Below, piece after piece: positions 1-9,025 of a stretch of DNA of 48,145 nucleotides (the first letter of the stretch is position 1; every line of letters begins with the position of its first letter). Location: the NCBI GenBank assembly GCA_009911035.1, contig QXWO01000049.1, forward strand, positions 1 through 48,145, given 5' to 3'. This DNA comes from Lachnospiraceae bacterium. Lineage in GTDB: Bacteria; Bacillota; Clostridia; Lachnospirales; Lachnospiraceae. Below the pieces are notes generated by a model. That model saw nothing but the letters and a program-made list of their open reading frames with translations. It made no database searches and had not been told where the DNA came from. Position numbers and translations under genes: made by a program.

Positions 1-1
1 A

Positions 2-1069
2 AAGGCGGGAGCAAATCTGTTTCTATCATACAGGTTTGCTCTTGTTTTGTATAGGTACTCGCTATCTACCGTTTACGTTATTTCTTTGGGGTTAGGACTC
101 CTTTTATACATATTCAGTGGAATTAATACAGGCATCAAAGCGCCAGTTTATATATTTGCGTTAAAAGAAATTAATATTAAAAAGTTATTTCAATGGATGC
201 TGGCGTCTCTGGTTGCAGTGACAGTCGGGGTTATGGCGGCGTCCCTGTTTTGGAATTTTGGAAAAAAGAGTATCGAAGATTACAGGGAAGGATTTTTATT
301 TTCAGGCACACGATACAGTCTGGGATTTGCCCATCCAAATGTATTGCAGTTTTTGATGTTTAGTATTTTGTCTTATAGTTTGTTTTTGTACGGAAAGAGG
401 ATGACTTTGCTGCAATATGTAACTCTGGGAATAGGGTACGCAGCGCTTTTTGGGGTAACCTATTCCAGAACTGGATTTATCGCTGGAGAATTGATACTGA
501 TTTTAGCTTTTTTGCTTCGGTTTACTGATAAACAGCACTTAAACAGAGTATTGCTGGCAGGGTTTATTTTATTGATTGGTACATTTTTTGTATTTTCTTT
601 TATTGTAGCTGCAGAAATCCGGGATGTGAAAATTATACAGATGATTGACCACATGATTGGCGGAAGGGTGAGTCAGCTTAACATTCATAGTGGTGATATG
701 CAGTCTGCATTGCCCTGTATAAGTAACTGGCGGCTCTTTTCCTCTCATAGCAATAAGAATATGTATGATATGGGTTATGTGCAGATTTTTTACTATTATG
801 GAATTGTTCCGGCGGCAGGTTATTTTGTTTTTCTGTTCAGCGCTTTTGGCCGTGCTGTGAAAAGGAAGGACAAGTTTGGATGTCTGGTACTGGCAGTATT
901 CAGTATATATCTGTTTACGGAGTCCTTATATTTTTCCAATTACCTGACGCGGGATTTTATGCTGATGGCGGCGGCCGGAGTCTGGTTCGGGACAGAGCAT
1001 TTGAGGATTGCGGAAAGGGAATGGGATTTCAATGAATGTACGGGCAAAAAGATATCTGGCAGTATTTAG
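2..1069 (+). CDS. Polysaccharide polymerase / O-antigen ligase-like membrane protein (5' end missing)
   Basis: The reading frame is open to the left edge of the window, and the residues before the first possible start (TTG at 47) read as ordinary membrane protein, so the true start lies outside. The visible 355 residues are very hydrophobic, with about eight or nine membrane segments and a larger polar loop near the middle (around 'TRYSLGFAHPNVLQF'). That layout and the RYSLGFAHPN-type loop resemble Wzy/O-antigen ligase-like proteins of Firmicute capsule clusters, which join repeat units at the membrane. The glycosyltransferases downstream fit a surface-polysaccharide role. The family call rests on hydropathy and this motif only; the exact substrate cannot be read from sequence. 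Confidence 0.65.
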   Translation, partial: KAGANLFLSYRFALVLYRYSLSTVYVISLGLGLLLYIFSGINTGIKAPVYIFALKEINIKKLFQWMLASLVAVTVGVMAASLFWNFGKKSIEDYREGFLFSGTRYSLGFAHPNVLQFLMFSILSYSLFLYGKRMTLLQYVTLGIGYAALFGVTYSRTGFIAGELILILAFLLRFTDKQHLNRVLLAGFILLIGTFFVFSFIVAAEIRDVKIIQMIDHMIGGRVSQLNIHSGDMQSALPCISNWRLFSSHSNKNMYDMGYVQIFYYYGIVPAAGYFVFLFSAFGRAVKRKDKFGCLVLAVFSIYLFTESLYFSNYLTRDFMLMAAAGVWFGTEHLRIAEREWDFNECTGKKISGSI

Positions 1070-1924
1070 TTTCTATACGGCGGTGAATATTTTTCTGCTT
1101 GCGAAACTGCGTATAAATGGAGATTTGAGAGCAGATTGTACACAGAACTATATTCAGAGTTTTCATATATGGGATTTTTTGATATTTGCAGTATTTTTTG
1201 GAGTTGTATGGACGGGGGGATATGCAGTCTGTAAAAAGGTCATGCCTTATCTGGGGCGGAAATTCGTTTTTTTGGAAGAAAATAGGAAGCAGGGAGTTGT
1301 GGACAAATATGTAAAATGGAAGGTATTTGGATGCATCTGGTGTGTCTGGTTCTTCTTTTTCCTCATATTTTACCCGGGAACAGCAATGAATGATACCATT
1401 TATATTTTGGAGGAGCCGTGGCTTTTAAGTGCACAGCACCCTGTTGTTTACAATTTTTGAATGAAACCAAGGGGGAATTTTTAAAGATTTGGACAGAGCT
1501 GTTTGTCAGAAATCCTGTAGTGTATGTGGAGGCACATATACTGAATACCTATGGCGTCTGGGGGATTGAGACCCGGAATGAAGAACAGTATTATTTTAAG
1601 GATATTTATGAGAATGATTTAAATTTGTATCAGAAGAGTCCTTTGCCGGAATGTATGAGAACTCTTTTTTATACCTATTATTGCAATCGATTTACGTATA
1701 GGTATTTAAGTGCCGGAACGGCTTTCTGGATACTGGCTGGGGAGGGCTTATATCTGCTTTACCAGCGGAAATACAGGCTGGCAGTGGTGTTAAGCCCGGT
1801 GGGAATGTTGTTTTTAAGTCTTTTGGCTGCATCTCCTATAGCTTTCAGCTTCAGGTATGTGTTTGTACTGGCTCTTATTTTTCCCTTTAGCATTGTCTGG
1901 CCTTTTATTGGGAGCAGGGAATAG
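1032..1924 (+). pseudogene. DUF6020-like membrane protein remnant, internally deleted and frameshifted
   Basis: Two pieces in different frames look like the head and tail of one membrane protein. The first (ATG 1032 to the stop at 1458-1460) has two or three membrane segments and ends in 'YPGTAMNDTIYILEE...QHPVVYNF', a motif like that before the transmembrane core of DUF6020-type proteins. The second frame, open across 1418-1924, resumes with 'FLKIWTELFVRNPVVYVEAHILNTYGVWG' and ends in two more membrane segments, like the C-terminal part of such proteins. The middle, probably some 200 residues of membrane core, is absent. The simplest reading is an out-of-frame internal deletion near 1455. 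The start overlaps the end of the upstream gene by 38 bases, suggesting former translational coupling. The family name is from memory of the motif pattern. Confidence 0.6.
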
Positions 1925-1955
1925 AAATTTCTTTTTTATTGCAGGTGCATTGTGG

Positions 1956-1961
1956 TAAAAT
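1956..1961 (+). promoter_or_regulatory. Candidate extended -10 promoter for the glycosyltransferase at 2030
   Basis: TGGTAAAAT gives an extended -10 (TG-G-TAAAAT) about 70 bases upstream of the glycosyltransferase start. The region about 17 bases further up is only T-rich. It sits just after the decayed gene and would let the glycosyltransferase be transcribed independently. Confidence 0.35.
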
Positions 1962-2029
1962 AGGAAAAGGATATCAGGGAAGTTTTATTTCCACATTTTT
2001 CAAACTATAATTAAGGAAGGGGAATCCAA

Positions 2030-3103
2030 ATGTCTCCACATCTTTCCATTATTATACCAGTTTACAGGGTAGAGAAATATTTGAGCAAATGCCTTGACAG
2101 TATCGTAAATCAGGTAAAAGGCAGAGAAACAGAGATAATTATTATTGACGATGGTTCCCCGGATCGTTCCGGGGAAATTGCAGATAAATATGCGTTGGAA
2201 TACTCTTTTGTAAAAGTGATTCATAAAGCAAATGCAGGAGTTGCGGCGGCCAGAAACACAGGAATTGATTCTTCGCAGGGGAACTGGCTGTACTTTGTGG
2301 ACTCTGACGACTGGATGGCGGAAGGGGCAGTTGACATTCTGCTTGACAGGACAAAGAAAAATCCTGATGCGGATGTAATTCTGATGGATGCATGGAAAAA
2401 TACAGGAGTGCAGGAAGAAGGATGGGAGCATTTCGGGGAAGAATTTTTTCTGGAGGGCAGACAGAAGATAAGCGGTCTGCAAAGGGGAGCACTTTATTTT
2501 CCGGGAACAGGCATGGAAACGAAAATCCCGCTGGCGGCGCCCTGGGATAAAGTATACAGAAAGAATTTTTTAACCGGCCATCGGATGGGATTCAGGCAGG
2601 AACTTAAGGTATTGGATGACATGGTTTTTAACATGGAGGTTTTTGGAGAAGCGGACAAGGTAGTCTATTGTAAGGAAAAAATCTATCATTACCGTTATGT
2701 GCCGGACTCTATTACGAACAGTTACAAGCCCGACCGCGTGAACCAGGACTGTCAGGTATGGAAATACTTAAGTGACTACATGGCGGAATATTTTAAGCGG
2801 GGCAGTCTGGACGAAAAAGGCAGGGAGGAATTAACACAGGCTTATTATTGCAGGATCATAAAATCATTCAGCATTTGCTGCAGGCTGTGCTTTTTTAACC
2901 CTCTTAATAAGGCACAGTTAAAGGAGAAAATACGGTATGTAAAAGAAACGCTGGACAGGGAACCATACCGTACAGCGTTTTGTGATGTGAAAATGGAAAA
3001 AGCTGAGTGGAAACTGAAAGCTGTAATTTTAATGGGAAGATGCAGACTGGCGGCGGGAATCTATGCACTGCACATTGCGCAAAGCTTTTTAAAGCGTGTT
3101 TGA
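2030..3103 (+). CDS. Family 2 glycosyltransferase
   Basis: This is a 357-residue GT-A type glycosyltransferase. It opens with 'LSIIIPVYRVEKYLSKCLDSI', followed by 'IIIIDDGSPDRSGEIADKYA' and 'AAARNTGIDSSQGNWLYFVDSDDW', the nucleotide-sugar binding strand and the DxD-like metal site (DSDDW) of GT2 enzymes. The C-terminal half has no membrane segment. A good ribosome binding site (AAGGAAGGGG) precedes the ATG. It probably adds a sugar to a lipid-linked capsule or exopolysaccharide unit; the sugar cannot be named. The last codons (…L-K-R-V-stop) lie inside a repeat terminus at 3093 that it shares with the convergent gene, so the natural C-terminus may have been altered. Confidence 0.88.
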   Translation: MSPHLSIIIPVYRVEKYLSKCLDSIVNQVKGRETEIIIIDDGSPDRSGEIADKYALEYSFVKVIHKANAGVAAARNTGIDSSQGNWLYFVDSDDWMAEGAVDILLDRTKKNPDADVILMDAWKNTGVQEEGWEHFGEEFFLEGRQKISGLQRGALYFPGTGMETKIPLAAPWDKVYRKNFLTGHRMGFRQELKVLDDMVFNMEVFGEADKVVYCKEKIYHYRYVPDSITNSYKPDRVNQDCQVWKYLSDYMAEYFKRGSLDEKGREELTQAYYCRIIKSFSICCRLCFFNPLNKAQLKEKIRYVKETLDREPYRTAFCDVKMEKAEWKLKAVILMGRCRLAAGIYALHIAQSFLKRV

Positions 3104-4144
3104 AAATTGCTTTCCTTGCGATGTATGTTCCTTATAAAAGGCCAGTATTGCGTCAGCCAGGGCTTTGGCACTGCCCATCTCCACAAATACAGTGTCTGCA
3201 TTTTGATGGAACAGCTCCCGGTTGGCAGGGTTATCGCCTAAAATCATAGGCTTCTTCATAGCCTTATAAATGTAGGCTTTGCCGGGGATGGTACGCTTTG
3301 CTTTGGCAATTTCTGCATGAAAATGTCCTGCAAGGCACAAATCAGCCTGTCCGATATACTGTGCAAGCTGTTCTTGGGGAAGCCAGTCTATATAAGCAAT
3401 ATTATCAGAAACAGGACAAAGCGCCTGCCTGCTTTTGTCAACATAAGGATGTCTGTTAAAGCCTGTCATCCGTTGCTTTTTTACCGGGCCGATAAAGTAG
3501 AAAAACAGGTTTTTATTCTCTTTTAAAAGTGTCATGGCTTCCAGAACGACGGAGGTTCCCTGTAAAGGAAGGACGCTGCCGAAATAAAGGACGATAAATT
3601 TATCCTTCAAGTGAGCCGGCCGGCAGTCTGGAAGGGGGTGGTAGATGGAAGTATCGGCATGCAGGTACAGGGAATATAATTTGTCTGGTGAAACACCGAA
3701 TTCCTCCGCAAAATATCTGCCATGCGTGTTTGTATCACAAATTACAAAATCCGCGCAGGATAAGGTCATTCTGTCTATGAAGTGGAGAAAGTGTCCGGCG
3801 GCACTGCCGGGCTTTATTTTTTTCCGGTCATGGCACAGGGTATCATACATGGAGATAAAGAAATCGATGATAATATAATTCTTTTTAAATTTATACCGGA
3901 ATAAAGGAAGAATCAACTGTGGGGCAAAGCCGATAAATACGGTGTCGAATCTGGCGGCCGATACTGTTAAAGTTGAGAAAAATACAGCAAGGAGCCGGAA
4001 AAAATAATGTTTATCTGGTGAGCCGATGACAGTGCAGGAGGAAGCCTGTTCTTTTATCAGGCGGATTTCCTGTGTATTTCGTATATAGTCCAGATTTTTC
4101 GTAGTGATGAACAGCACATTTTTGCCGTTAACAGCAGGAATCAT
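3089..4144 (-). CDS. Glycosyltransferase (GT4/GT1-like)
   Basis: This 351-residue protein starts with 'NVLFITTKNLDYIRNTQEIRLIKEQA', a Rossmann-like N-terminal domain. In the C-terminal half it has 'FIVLYFGSVLPLQGTSVVLEAMTLL' and 'YIDWLPQEQLAQYIGQADLCLAGHF', the donor-domain pattern of GT-B enzymes. It is therefore probably a nucleotide-sugar dependent glycosyltransferase of the family 4 type. The start is supported by GGAGG eight bases upstream. It converges on the previous glycosyltransferase with a 15-base overlap of coding ends, and its last roughly ten residues (from 'HTSQGKQFSNTL') are encoded by DNA resembling one end of the repeat at 39799-39964. Confidence 0.8.
   Translation of the reverse strand: MIPAVNGKNVLFITTKNLDYIRNTQEIRLIKEQASSCTVIGSPDKHYFFRLLAVFFSTLTVSAARFDTVFIGFAPQLILPLFRYKFKKNYIIIDFFISMYDTLCHDRKKIKPGSAAGHFLHFIDRMTLSCADFVICDTNTHGRYFAEEFGVSPDKLYSLYLHADTSIYHPLPDCRPAHLKDKFIVLYFGSVLPLQGTSVVLEAMTLLKENKNLFFYFIGPVKKQRMTGFNRHPYVDKSRQALCPVSDNIAYIDWLPQEQLAQYIGQADLCLAGHFHAEIAKAKRTIPGKAYIYKAMKKPMILGDNPANRELFHQNADTVFVEMGSAKALADAILAFYKEHTSQGKQFSNTL
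3093..3130 (+). repeat. AGCGTGTTTGAAAAT repeat terminus in overlapping 3' ends
   Basis: AGCGTGTTTGAAAATTGCTT at 3093 matches the reverse complement of the right end of the 166-bp element at 39799-39964. Weaker similarity continues for about 20 bases (…TGTATGT). The plus-strand gene takes its TGA stop from this sequence, and the minus-strand gene's last codons also lie in it. It looks like a solo end of the element. Confidence 0.6.
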
Positions 4145-4323
4145 AACAAGGGCCTCCAGTGTATGGGTGATTAAATATATATTTTATAATATAGCAGATT
4201 ATTTTTCTGATGGGAAGGTACAAATACAAGGGTTTGGCGAGGGCAGTAAATAAGTATAGAAAACAGGAGGAATTTGTGTTATAGTATAGCGTAGAGAAAC
4301 ATGGTTTTTCAAGAGGTGAAACG

Positions 4324-4359
4324 ATGTCCAGACATGTGAATAAGAAAGAGGAGTCTTGA
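4324..4359 (+). other. Eleven-codon upstream ORF, in frame with the carboxypeptidase and ended by TGA
   Basis: ATG at 4324 is preceded by a strong ribosome binding site (AAGAGGTG, five bases away) and reads M-S-R-H-V-N-K-K-E-E-S before TGA at 4357-4359. The next codon in the same frame is the GTG at 4360 that begins the carboxypeptidase. Either the ancestral gene began here and has acquired a nonsense codon, or this is a leader peptide whose termination hands ribosomes to the GTG. Confidence 0.6.
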
Positions 4360-5658
4360 GTGATTGAGCAGTTAAATGAAGAAGAAGCGGCTAGAGAAAG
4401 GCACAGACAGCGGATAGAGCAGATGCGGAGAAGTAAGCAAAGGCAGCTTTTATTCCGCAGCTATTTTAAGAAATTTGCACCTCTGGCGGCTGGCGGCATA
4501 GCGGTATGCCTTTTGCTGCTGGCAGGGAGCAGGCTTTTGCATAAGCCTTCCGGGGATATGCAGGAAAGCGCTGACAAGGCGGCATCTGGAACTGTGGATG
4601 AAAATACAAATGATACGATAAATGATATTACAAATGAGAATAAAGGCGGCAGTGCAGAGGGCATCAGAGATGACAGCCATAAAGTTGGTGTAAATGCAGG
4701 GCCGGAAGAAGAACAGGCGCCTTTAGGGGAGGTAGCAGGTAGCCAGACATCAGGAGCAGTTGAAAAGGAAGAAGAAATAAGCCCGGTTGGTAAGGTGATA
4801 CAGGCATTAAAGGGAGAGGACAGACAGAAAGTATATACGGCAGAAGTGACGGCCGATACCCAGCCCATATGGGACAAGCTCCAATCGGGAGAGGAGTTTT
4901 ACAGCGAGTATGCGGTGCTGGTCGATTTGGACAGCAATAACATACTCGCCCAGAAATATGCCAGAGACAGGATCAATCCGGCTTCCATGACCAAGGTGCT
5001 GACAATTCTGGTGGCGGCGGAGAATGTCAAAAATTTAAATGACACCTTCACTATGACCCTTGAAATTACGGATTACGGGTATATAAACGATTGCAGCAGC
5101 GCCGGGTTTGAGAAGGATGAAGAGGTCAGCATACTGGATTTGTTCTACGGGACAGTGCTGCCCTCCGGGGCGGATGCAGCGCTGGCCCTTGCAGTTTATG
5201 TGGCGGGGGATCAGGAAACTTTTGTGGAGATGATGAACCGCAAAGTTGAGGAGCTGGGACTGTCCGGCAGCACCCATTTTACAAACTGCGTAGGGATTTA
5301 TGATGAGAACCATTACAGTACTGTCTATGATATGGCAATGATCATGGAGGCGGCGATTGCGAATGATTTTTGTAAAAAGGTCATGACAGCGCACACCTAT
5401 ACCACGTCAGCCACTTTGCAGCACCCGGACGGGATTGAGCTGTCAAACTGGTTTCTGCGCCGGATCGAAGACAAGGACACAGGGGGAGAGGTTATCTGCG
5501 GAAAAACAGGTTATGTGGAGCAGTCAGGGAGTTGCGCCGCCAGCTATGCAGTGGATGACAGCGGAAAGGGGTATGTCTGTGTGACCGCAAAGGCCAACAG
5601 CCCTTTCAGGTGCATCAGTGATCATGCAAAGCTTTATAAGCAGTTTGCGCAGGAATGA
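4360..5658 (+). CDS. D-alanyl-D-alanine carboxypeptidase, PBP5/S11 family
   Basis: This is a 432-residue membrane-anchored penicillin-binding protein that would trim the terminal D-Ala from peptidoglycan stem peptides outside the cell. After a basic, arginine-rich cytoplasmic start comes one membrane segment (about residues 39-60), then an acidic low-complexity linker to about 150, then the S11 domain. The active-site motifs are S209-M-T-K212, S269-G-A-D in place of the usual S-G-N, and K382-T-G. The start shown is GTG, directly after an in-frame TGA; a strong upstream ATG (4324) lies in the same frame on the other side of that stop. The gene is followed closely by rarA. Confidence 0.88.
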   Translation: MIEQLNEEEAARERHRQRIEQMRRSKQRQLLFRSYFKKFAPLAAGGIAVCLLLLAGSRLLHKPSGDMQESADKAASGTVDENTNDTINDITNENKGGSAEGIRDDSHKVGVNAGPEEEQAPLGEVAGSQTSGAVEKEEEISPVGKVIQALKGEDRQKVYTAEVTADTQPIWDKLQSGEEFYSEYAVLVDLDSNNILAQKYARDRINPASMTKVLTILVAAENVKNLNDTFTMTLEITDYGYINDCSSAGFEKDEEVSILDLFYGTVLPSGADAALALAVYVAGDQETFVEMMNRKVEELGLSGSTHFTNCVGIYDENHYSTVYDMAMIMEAAIANDFCKKVMTAHTYTTSATLQHPDGIELSNWFLRRIEDKDTGGEVICGKTGYVEQSGSCAASYAVDDSGKGYVCVTAKANSPFRCISDHAKLYKQFAQE

Positions 5659-5706
5659 ATTTTTAAACAGCGGAAACACGTAAAGTGCGGCGGAATGGAG
5701 AAAATT

Positions 5707-7032
5707 ATGGATTTATTTGAATATATGCGCAGCACCAGTCAGGAGAAGGAGTCTCCTTTAGCGGCCAGACTCCGGCCCTCCACTTTGGAGGAGGTAGTAG
5801 GGCAGCAGCATATTATCGGAAAAGATAAACTTTTATACCGGGCAATCAAGGCGGATAAGATAAGCTCCATTATTTTTTACGGACCGCCGGGCACAGGGAA
5901 AACTACCCTTGCCCGGGTGATTGCCCATACTACCAGCGCAGAGTTCACCCAGATCAACGCCACGGTGGCAGGCAAGAAAGATATGGAAGCAGTGATCAAG
6001 ACTGCAAAAGACAGTCTGGGAATGTATGGAAAAAGGACCATACTTTTCATTGACGAGATTCACCGTTTTAACAAAGGGCAGCAGGATTATCTCCTGCCCT
6101 TTGTGGAGGACGGTACCATCATCCTGATAGGAGCTACAACGGAAAACCCGTATTTTGAGGTAAATGGCGCGCTTATATCCCGGTCGGTTATTTTTGAACT
6201 GAAACCCCTTGCAAGGGAGGACATCAAGGAGTTGCTGCGCAGGGCGGTCTACGACAGGGAAAAGGGCATGGGTTCTTATGATGCGGTATTGGACGGGGAG
6301 GCCATGGAGTTTCTGGCGGATATTGCGGGAGGTGATGCAAGGCATGCGCTGAACGCCATAGAGCTGGGGATCATGACCACGAACCGTTCACAGGACGGGA
6401 AAATACATATTACGCTGGAGGTGGCGCAGGAGTGCATCCAGAAGCGGGCAGTGCGCTATGATAAGACCGGGGACAACCACTATGATACGATTTCTGCTTT
6501 TATAAAAAGCATGAGAGGGTCAGACCCGGATGCGGCGGTTTATTATCTGGCGCGGATGCTTTATGCAGGCGAGAGCGTGACTTTTGTGGCAAGAAGGATC
6601 ATGATATGTGCAGCGGAGGATGTGGGGAACGCCGATCCGCAGGCTTTACAGGTGGCGGTGAACGCATCGCTGGCGGCGGAGCGGGTGGGGATGCCGGAAG
6701 CTCAGATTATTCTCTCCCAGGCGGTCCTTTATGTGGCCTGCGCGCCCAAAAGCAATGCCTGTGTAAATGCCATTGGATGTGCCATGGAGACGGTGGAGAA
6801 AACAGGAAACCTGCCAATCCCGGTGCATCTGCAGGATGCCCACTACAAGGGTGCGGCAAAATTAGGGCATGGCACGGGATATCTGTATGCCCATGATTAC
6901 CCGGACCATTATGTGGAACAGCAGTATCTTCCCTATGAACTTGACGGGAAGGAATTTTACCATCCTTCGGGCAATGGTTATGAGGTTAAGATCAAAGAAC
7001 ATATGAAGCGGCTTAAGAGCAGGCAAAAATAA
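5707..7032 (+). CDS. rarA: Replication-associated recombination protein A (AAA+ ATPase)
   Basis: This is a homologue of E. coli RarA/MgsA and eukaryotic WRNIP1, an AAA+ ATPase that acts at stalled replication forks. Walker A is GPPGTGKTT at residues 59-67 and Walker B is 'ILFIDEIHRF' around D116-E117, followed by the clamp-loader-like lid and the tetramerisation domain ('VTFVARRIMICAAEDVGNADPQAL'). The start at 5707 (M-D-L-F-E-Y-M-R) is preferred over the ATG at 5695 because GGAG lies six bases upstream and family members commonly begin M-D-L-F. Length (about 441) is normal. Confidence 0.95.
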   Translation: MDLFEYMRSTSQEKESPLAARLRPSTLEEVVGQQHIIGKDKLLYRAIKADKISSIIFYGPPGTGKTTLARVIAHTTSAEFTQINATVAGKKDMEAVIKTAKDSLGMYGKRTILFIDEIHRFNKGQQDYLLPFVEDGTIILIGATTENPYFEVNGALISRSVIFELKPLAREDIKELLRRAVYDREKGMGSYDAVLDGEAMEFLADIAGGDARHALNAIELGIMTTNRSQDGKIHITLEVAQECIQKRAVRYDKTGDNHYDTISAFIKSMRGSDPDAAVYYLARMLYAGESVTFVARRIMICAAEDVGNADPQALQVAVNASLAAERVGMPEAQIILSQAVLYVACAPKSNACVNAIGCAMETVEKTGNLPIPVHLQDAHYKGAAKLGHGTGYLYAHDYPDHYVEQQYLPYELDGKEFYHPSGNGYEVKIKEHMKRLKSRQK

Positions 7033-7056
7033 TAAAACAAGAAGGAACAGAAAATC

Positions 7057-8949
7057 ATGAATGGAGAAACCGGAAACAACGGTAAGCCGGATAAAAACAA
7101 ATTTTTTAAGAAAAAGCATGTGAAAAAGGCATTACCGGACAAAAACGAAAGAGCCGGGATGAAGAAACTGGTAAAGGGACTTCTGGTCCTGCTGGGGGTG
7201 ATGCTTCTTCTGACAGTGGGAGCGGTGGCATTTCTTCTGGCTATGCATAAAAACAGCGGGGGTGAGATCGCGGAAATCACCATCCCTGATATCATAGAAA
7301 GCGCGATACCGGATACGGCTGCCCAGGGGGACATTGGCAGCGGCGTTGTAGACCATATCGTAACAGCAGGGAATGCTGTCTGGTCTTCCTACCGCAAAAG
7401 GCCCGAAACCCATGAGGTCAGCGGCAGCGAAGCGGAGGACTTTGCGTCGGTTGAATGTATCATAGATCCTGACACAAAAAGGGTTTCCGTGACTGCTTCC
7501 GGGGACGGCGTGCCTAAGAGCGATGACAAATATTATTATCTTTTTGCCCTGAATACCTATGACAGTGCCATAGACCAGGGGAGCGAATATATTGCACGGG
7601 ACTACAAGGACAATGTGACGAATATGACAGCGGCTTTAAACTATAACCTTTCAGGAAGCCGTCTTTTTAAAAAATTTGTGGTTGCGGTGAAAAAGGACGG
7701 GCAGTATATGCAGGTGGGGCGTCCTGCCTATATCACGAACCCGGAAGTGATTGCCAAGTATACTTCCGTTTATGTACAGCCTGCCTCGAAAAAAGGGCTG
7801 CTGGTGGATCCTAACAGACTGCGTGGAAATGAACTGGACGATCTGGGTGTCAAACAGGCAGCTTACAACATTCCTGTTGCCCGGCTGCTGGGGCCGTCCA
7901 CCCATCCGGCGTATCCCACCATTCACTATACTTATAACGGAAAAACCTATACCATCAACGGACAGGTGGTTTCAGAATATGACCTGGTGTTCGGCACCCT
8001 TACTGCCAAAGGTATTTCCACTACGGCAATTATTCTGAATAATTATTCCTCCAACTATCCCCAGTTGATGCATCCCGACTCCCGCAGCGGGAGCACAGCC
8101 CCTTATGGTATGTTTAACGGGGCAGAAGAATCGGGCGTGGAGTATATGGCTATGATAGGTACCTTTCTGGCAGAGCGGTATTCGGATAATAAGCATGGAA
8201 AAGTATCCAATTGGATTATTGCCAATGAAATAAATGCCCGAAAAGAGTGGAACTATATGGCTTACACCGACATAGAGACCTATGTGGAGGAGTTTGCCCG
8301 GGGGTTCCGGGTATTTTACACCGCCATAAAGAGTGTAAGCAGCAGCGCAAATGTGTATATTTCCCTTGACCAGCAGTGGGACAGGGACATTAGAAATAAT
8401 ACCAACTACGACGGACGGGACATCCTGGACGTGTTCAACAGGAATATTTCTTCCAAGGGAAATATCGACTGGGGCGTGGCCCAGCATCCTTACAATGTGC
8501 CGCTTACAGAGACTAAGACATGGAAGGCGTCCAAGTATATTGAGAATAATGCAGGCTCGTCCATGATGAGCATGGCCAACATAGAAGTGTTAATTGATTA
8601 TTTGAGACAGCCCCAGTTCCTCACCCCGGACGGAGAAGTGCGGAGCATATTGATCAGTGAGCTGGGATATACTTCCCATGCAGGGGAAGCCTATCAGGCG
8701 GCGGCCTTTGCCTATGCGTATTATAAGATAGCGGCCTATGATGAGATTGACGGTTTTCTGTTGAACAGAGAGACAGACGCAGGGGAAGAAGTGGCCCAGG
8801 GACTTGCATTCGGACTTAGCAATACAGGGGGGACCCATAAACAAATTTACAATGTGTTTAAATATATTGATACAGCGGAACATGCACAGTATACAGATTT
8901 TGCAAAGGATATCATAGGAATATCAGACTGGAATCAGATATTAAAATAA
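7057..8949 (+). CDS. DUF5722 domain protein, membrane-anchored glycosidase-like
   Basis: This 630-residue protein has a lysine-rich cytoplasmic start, one membrane segment at about 36-63 and a large extracellular part. The C-terminal two thirds match the DUF5722 pattern, a predicted TIM-barrel like those of glycoside hydrolases. Two glutamates sit where a retaining glycosidase would have them: E391 in 'WIIANEIN' and E535 in 'ILISELGYTS'. The N-terminal extracellular region ('SVECIIDPDTKRVSVTASGDG…') looks like a beta-sandwich. It may act on cell-envelope or host polysaccharide, but no substrate is established. It is 24 bases downstream of rarA. Confidence 0.8.
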   Translation: MNGETGNNGKPDKNKFFKKKHVKKALPDKNERAGMKKLVKGLLVLLGVMLLLTVGAVAFLLAMHKNSGGEIAEITIPDIIESAIPDTAAQGDIGSGVVDHIVTAGNAVWSSYRKRPETHEVSGSEAEDFASVECIIDPDTKRVSVTASGDGVPKSDDKYYYLFALNTYDSAIDQGSEYIARDYKDNVTNMTAALNYNLSGSRLFKKFVVAVKKDGQYMQVGRPAYITNPEVIAKYTSVYVQPASKKGLLVDPNRLRGNELDDLGVKQAAYNIPVARLLGPSTHPAYPTIHYTYNGKTYTINGQVVSEYDLVFGTLTAKGISTTAIILNNYSSNYPQLMHPDSRSGSTAPYGMFNGAEESGVEYMAMIGTFLAERYSDNKHGKVSNWIIANEINARKEWNYMAYTDIETYVEEFARGFRVFYTAIKSVSSSANVYISLDQQWDRDIRNNTNYDGRDILDVFNRNISSKGNIDWGVAQHPYNVPLTETKTWKASKYIENNAGSSMMSMANIEVLIDYLRQPQFLTPDGEVRSILISELGYTSHAGEAYQAAAFAYAYYKIAAYDEIDGFLLNRETDAGEEVAQGLAFGLSNTGGTHKQIYNVFKYIDTAEHAQYTDFAKDIIGISDWNQILK

Positions 8950-8951
8950 AA

Positions 8952-9024
8952 TCAAACGCGGCTACGCCTGGCAGGACAGTTTATTTTAAAATGCAGCCAG
9001 GCTCCGCGGATCAGCCTATTGTAA
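8952..9024 (-). repeat. Tandem pair of the dispersed ATAAGCTG palindromic repeat
   Basis: On the minus strand two diverged units lie head to tail: TTACAATAGGCTGATCCGCG… (9024 to about 8989) and AATAAACTGTCCTGCCAGGC… (about 8986 to 8952). Both follow the consensus of the units at 13046-13121. The plus-strand gene ends three bases before the array. Confidence 0.6.
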
Positions 9025-9025
9025 C

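Noticed and set aside
2000-2482. A 160-codon minus-strand open frame opposite the first family 2 glycosyltransferase
   Set aside because: It lies fully within a clear glycosyltransferase gene, is rich in Cys/His/Phe of low-complexity character, has no recognisable domain and no ribosome binding site.
4357-4359. TGA as a selenocysteine codon in the carboxypeptidase leader
   Set aside because: No bacterial SECIS-like hairpin is evident immediately after it, the family does not use selenocysteine, and a GTG start follows directly.
7972-8487. A 171-codon minus-strand open frame within the DUF5722 gene
   Set aside because: It is antisense to a strongly coding region and has no ribosome binding site or family match.
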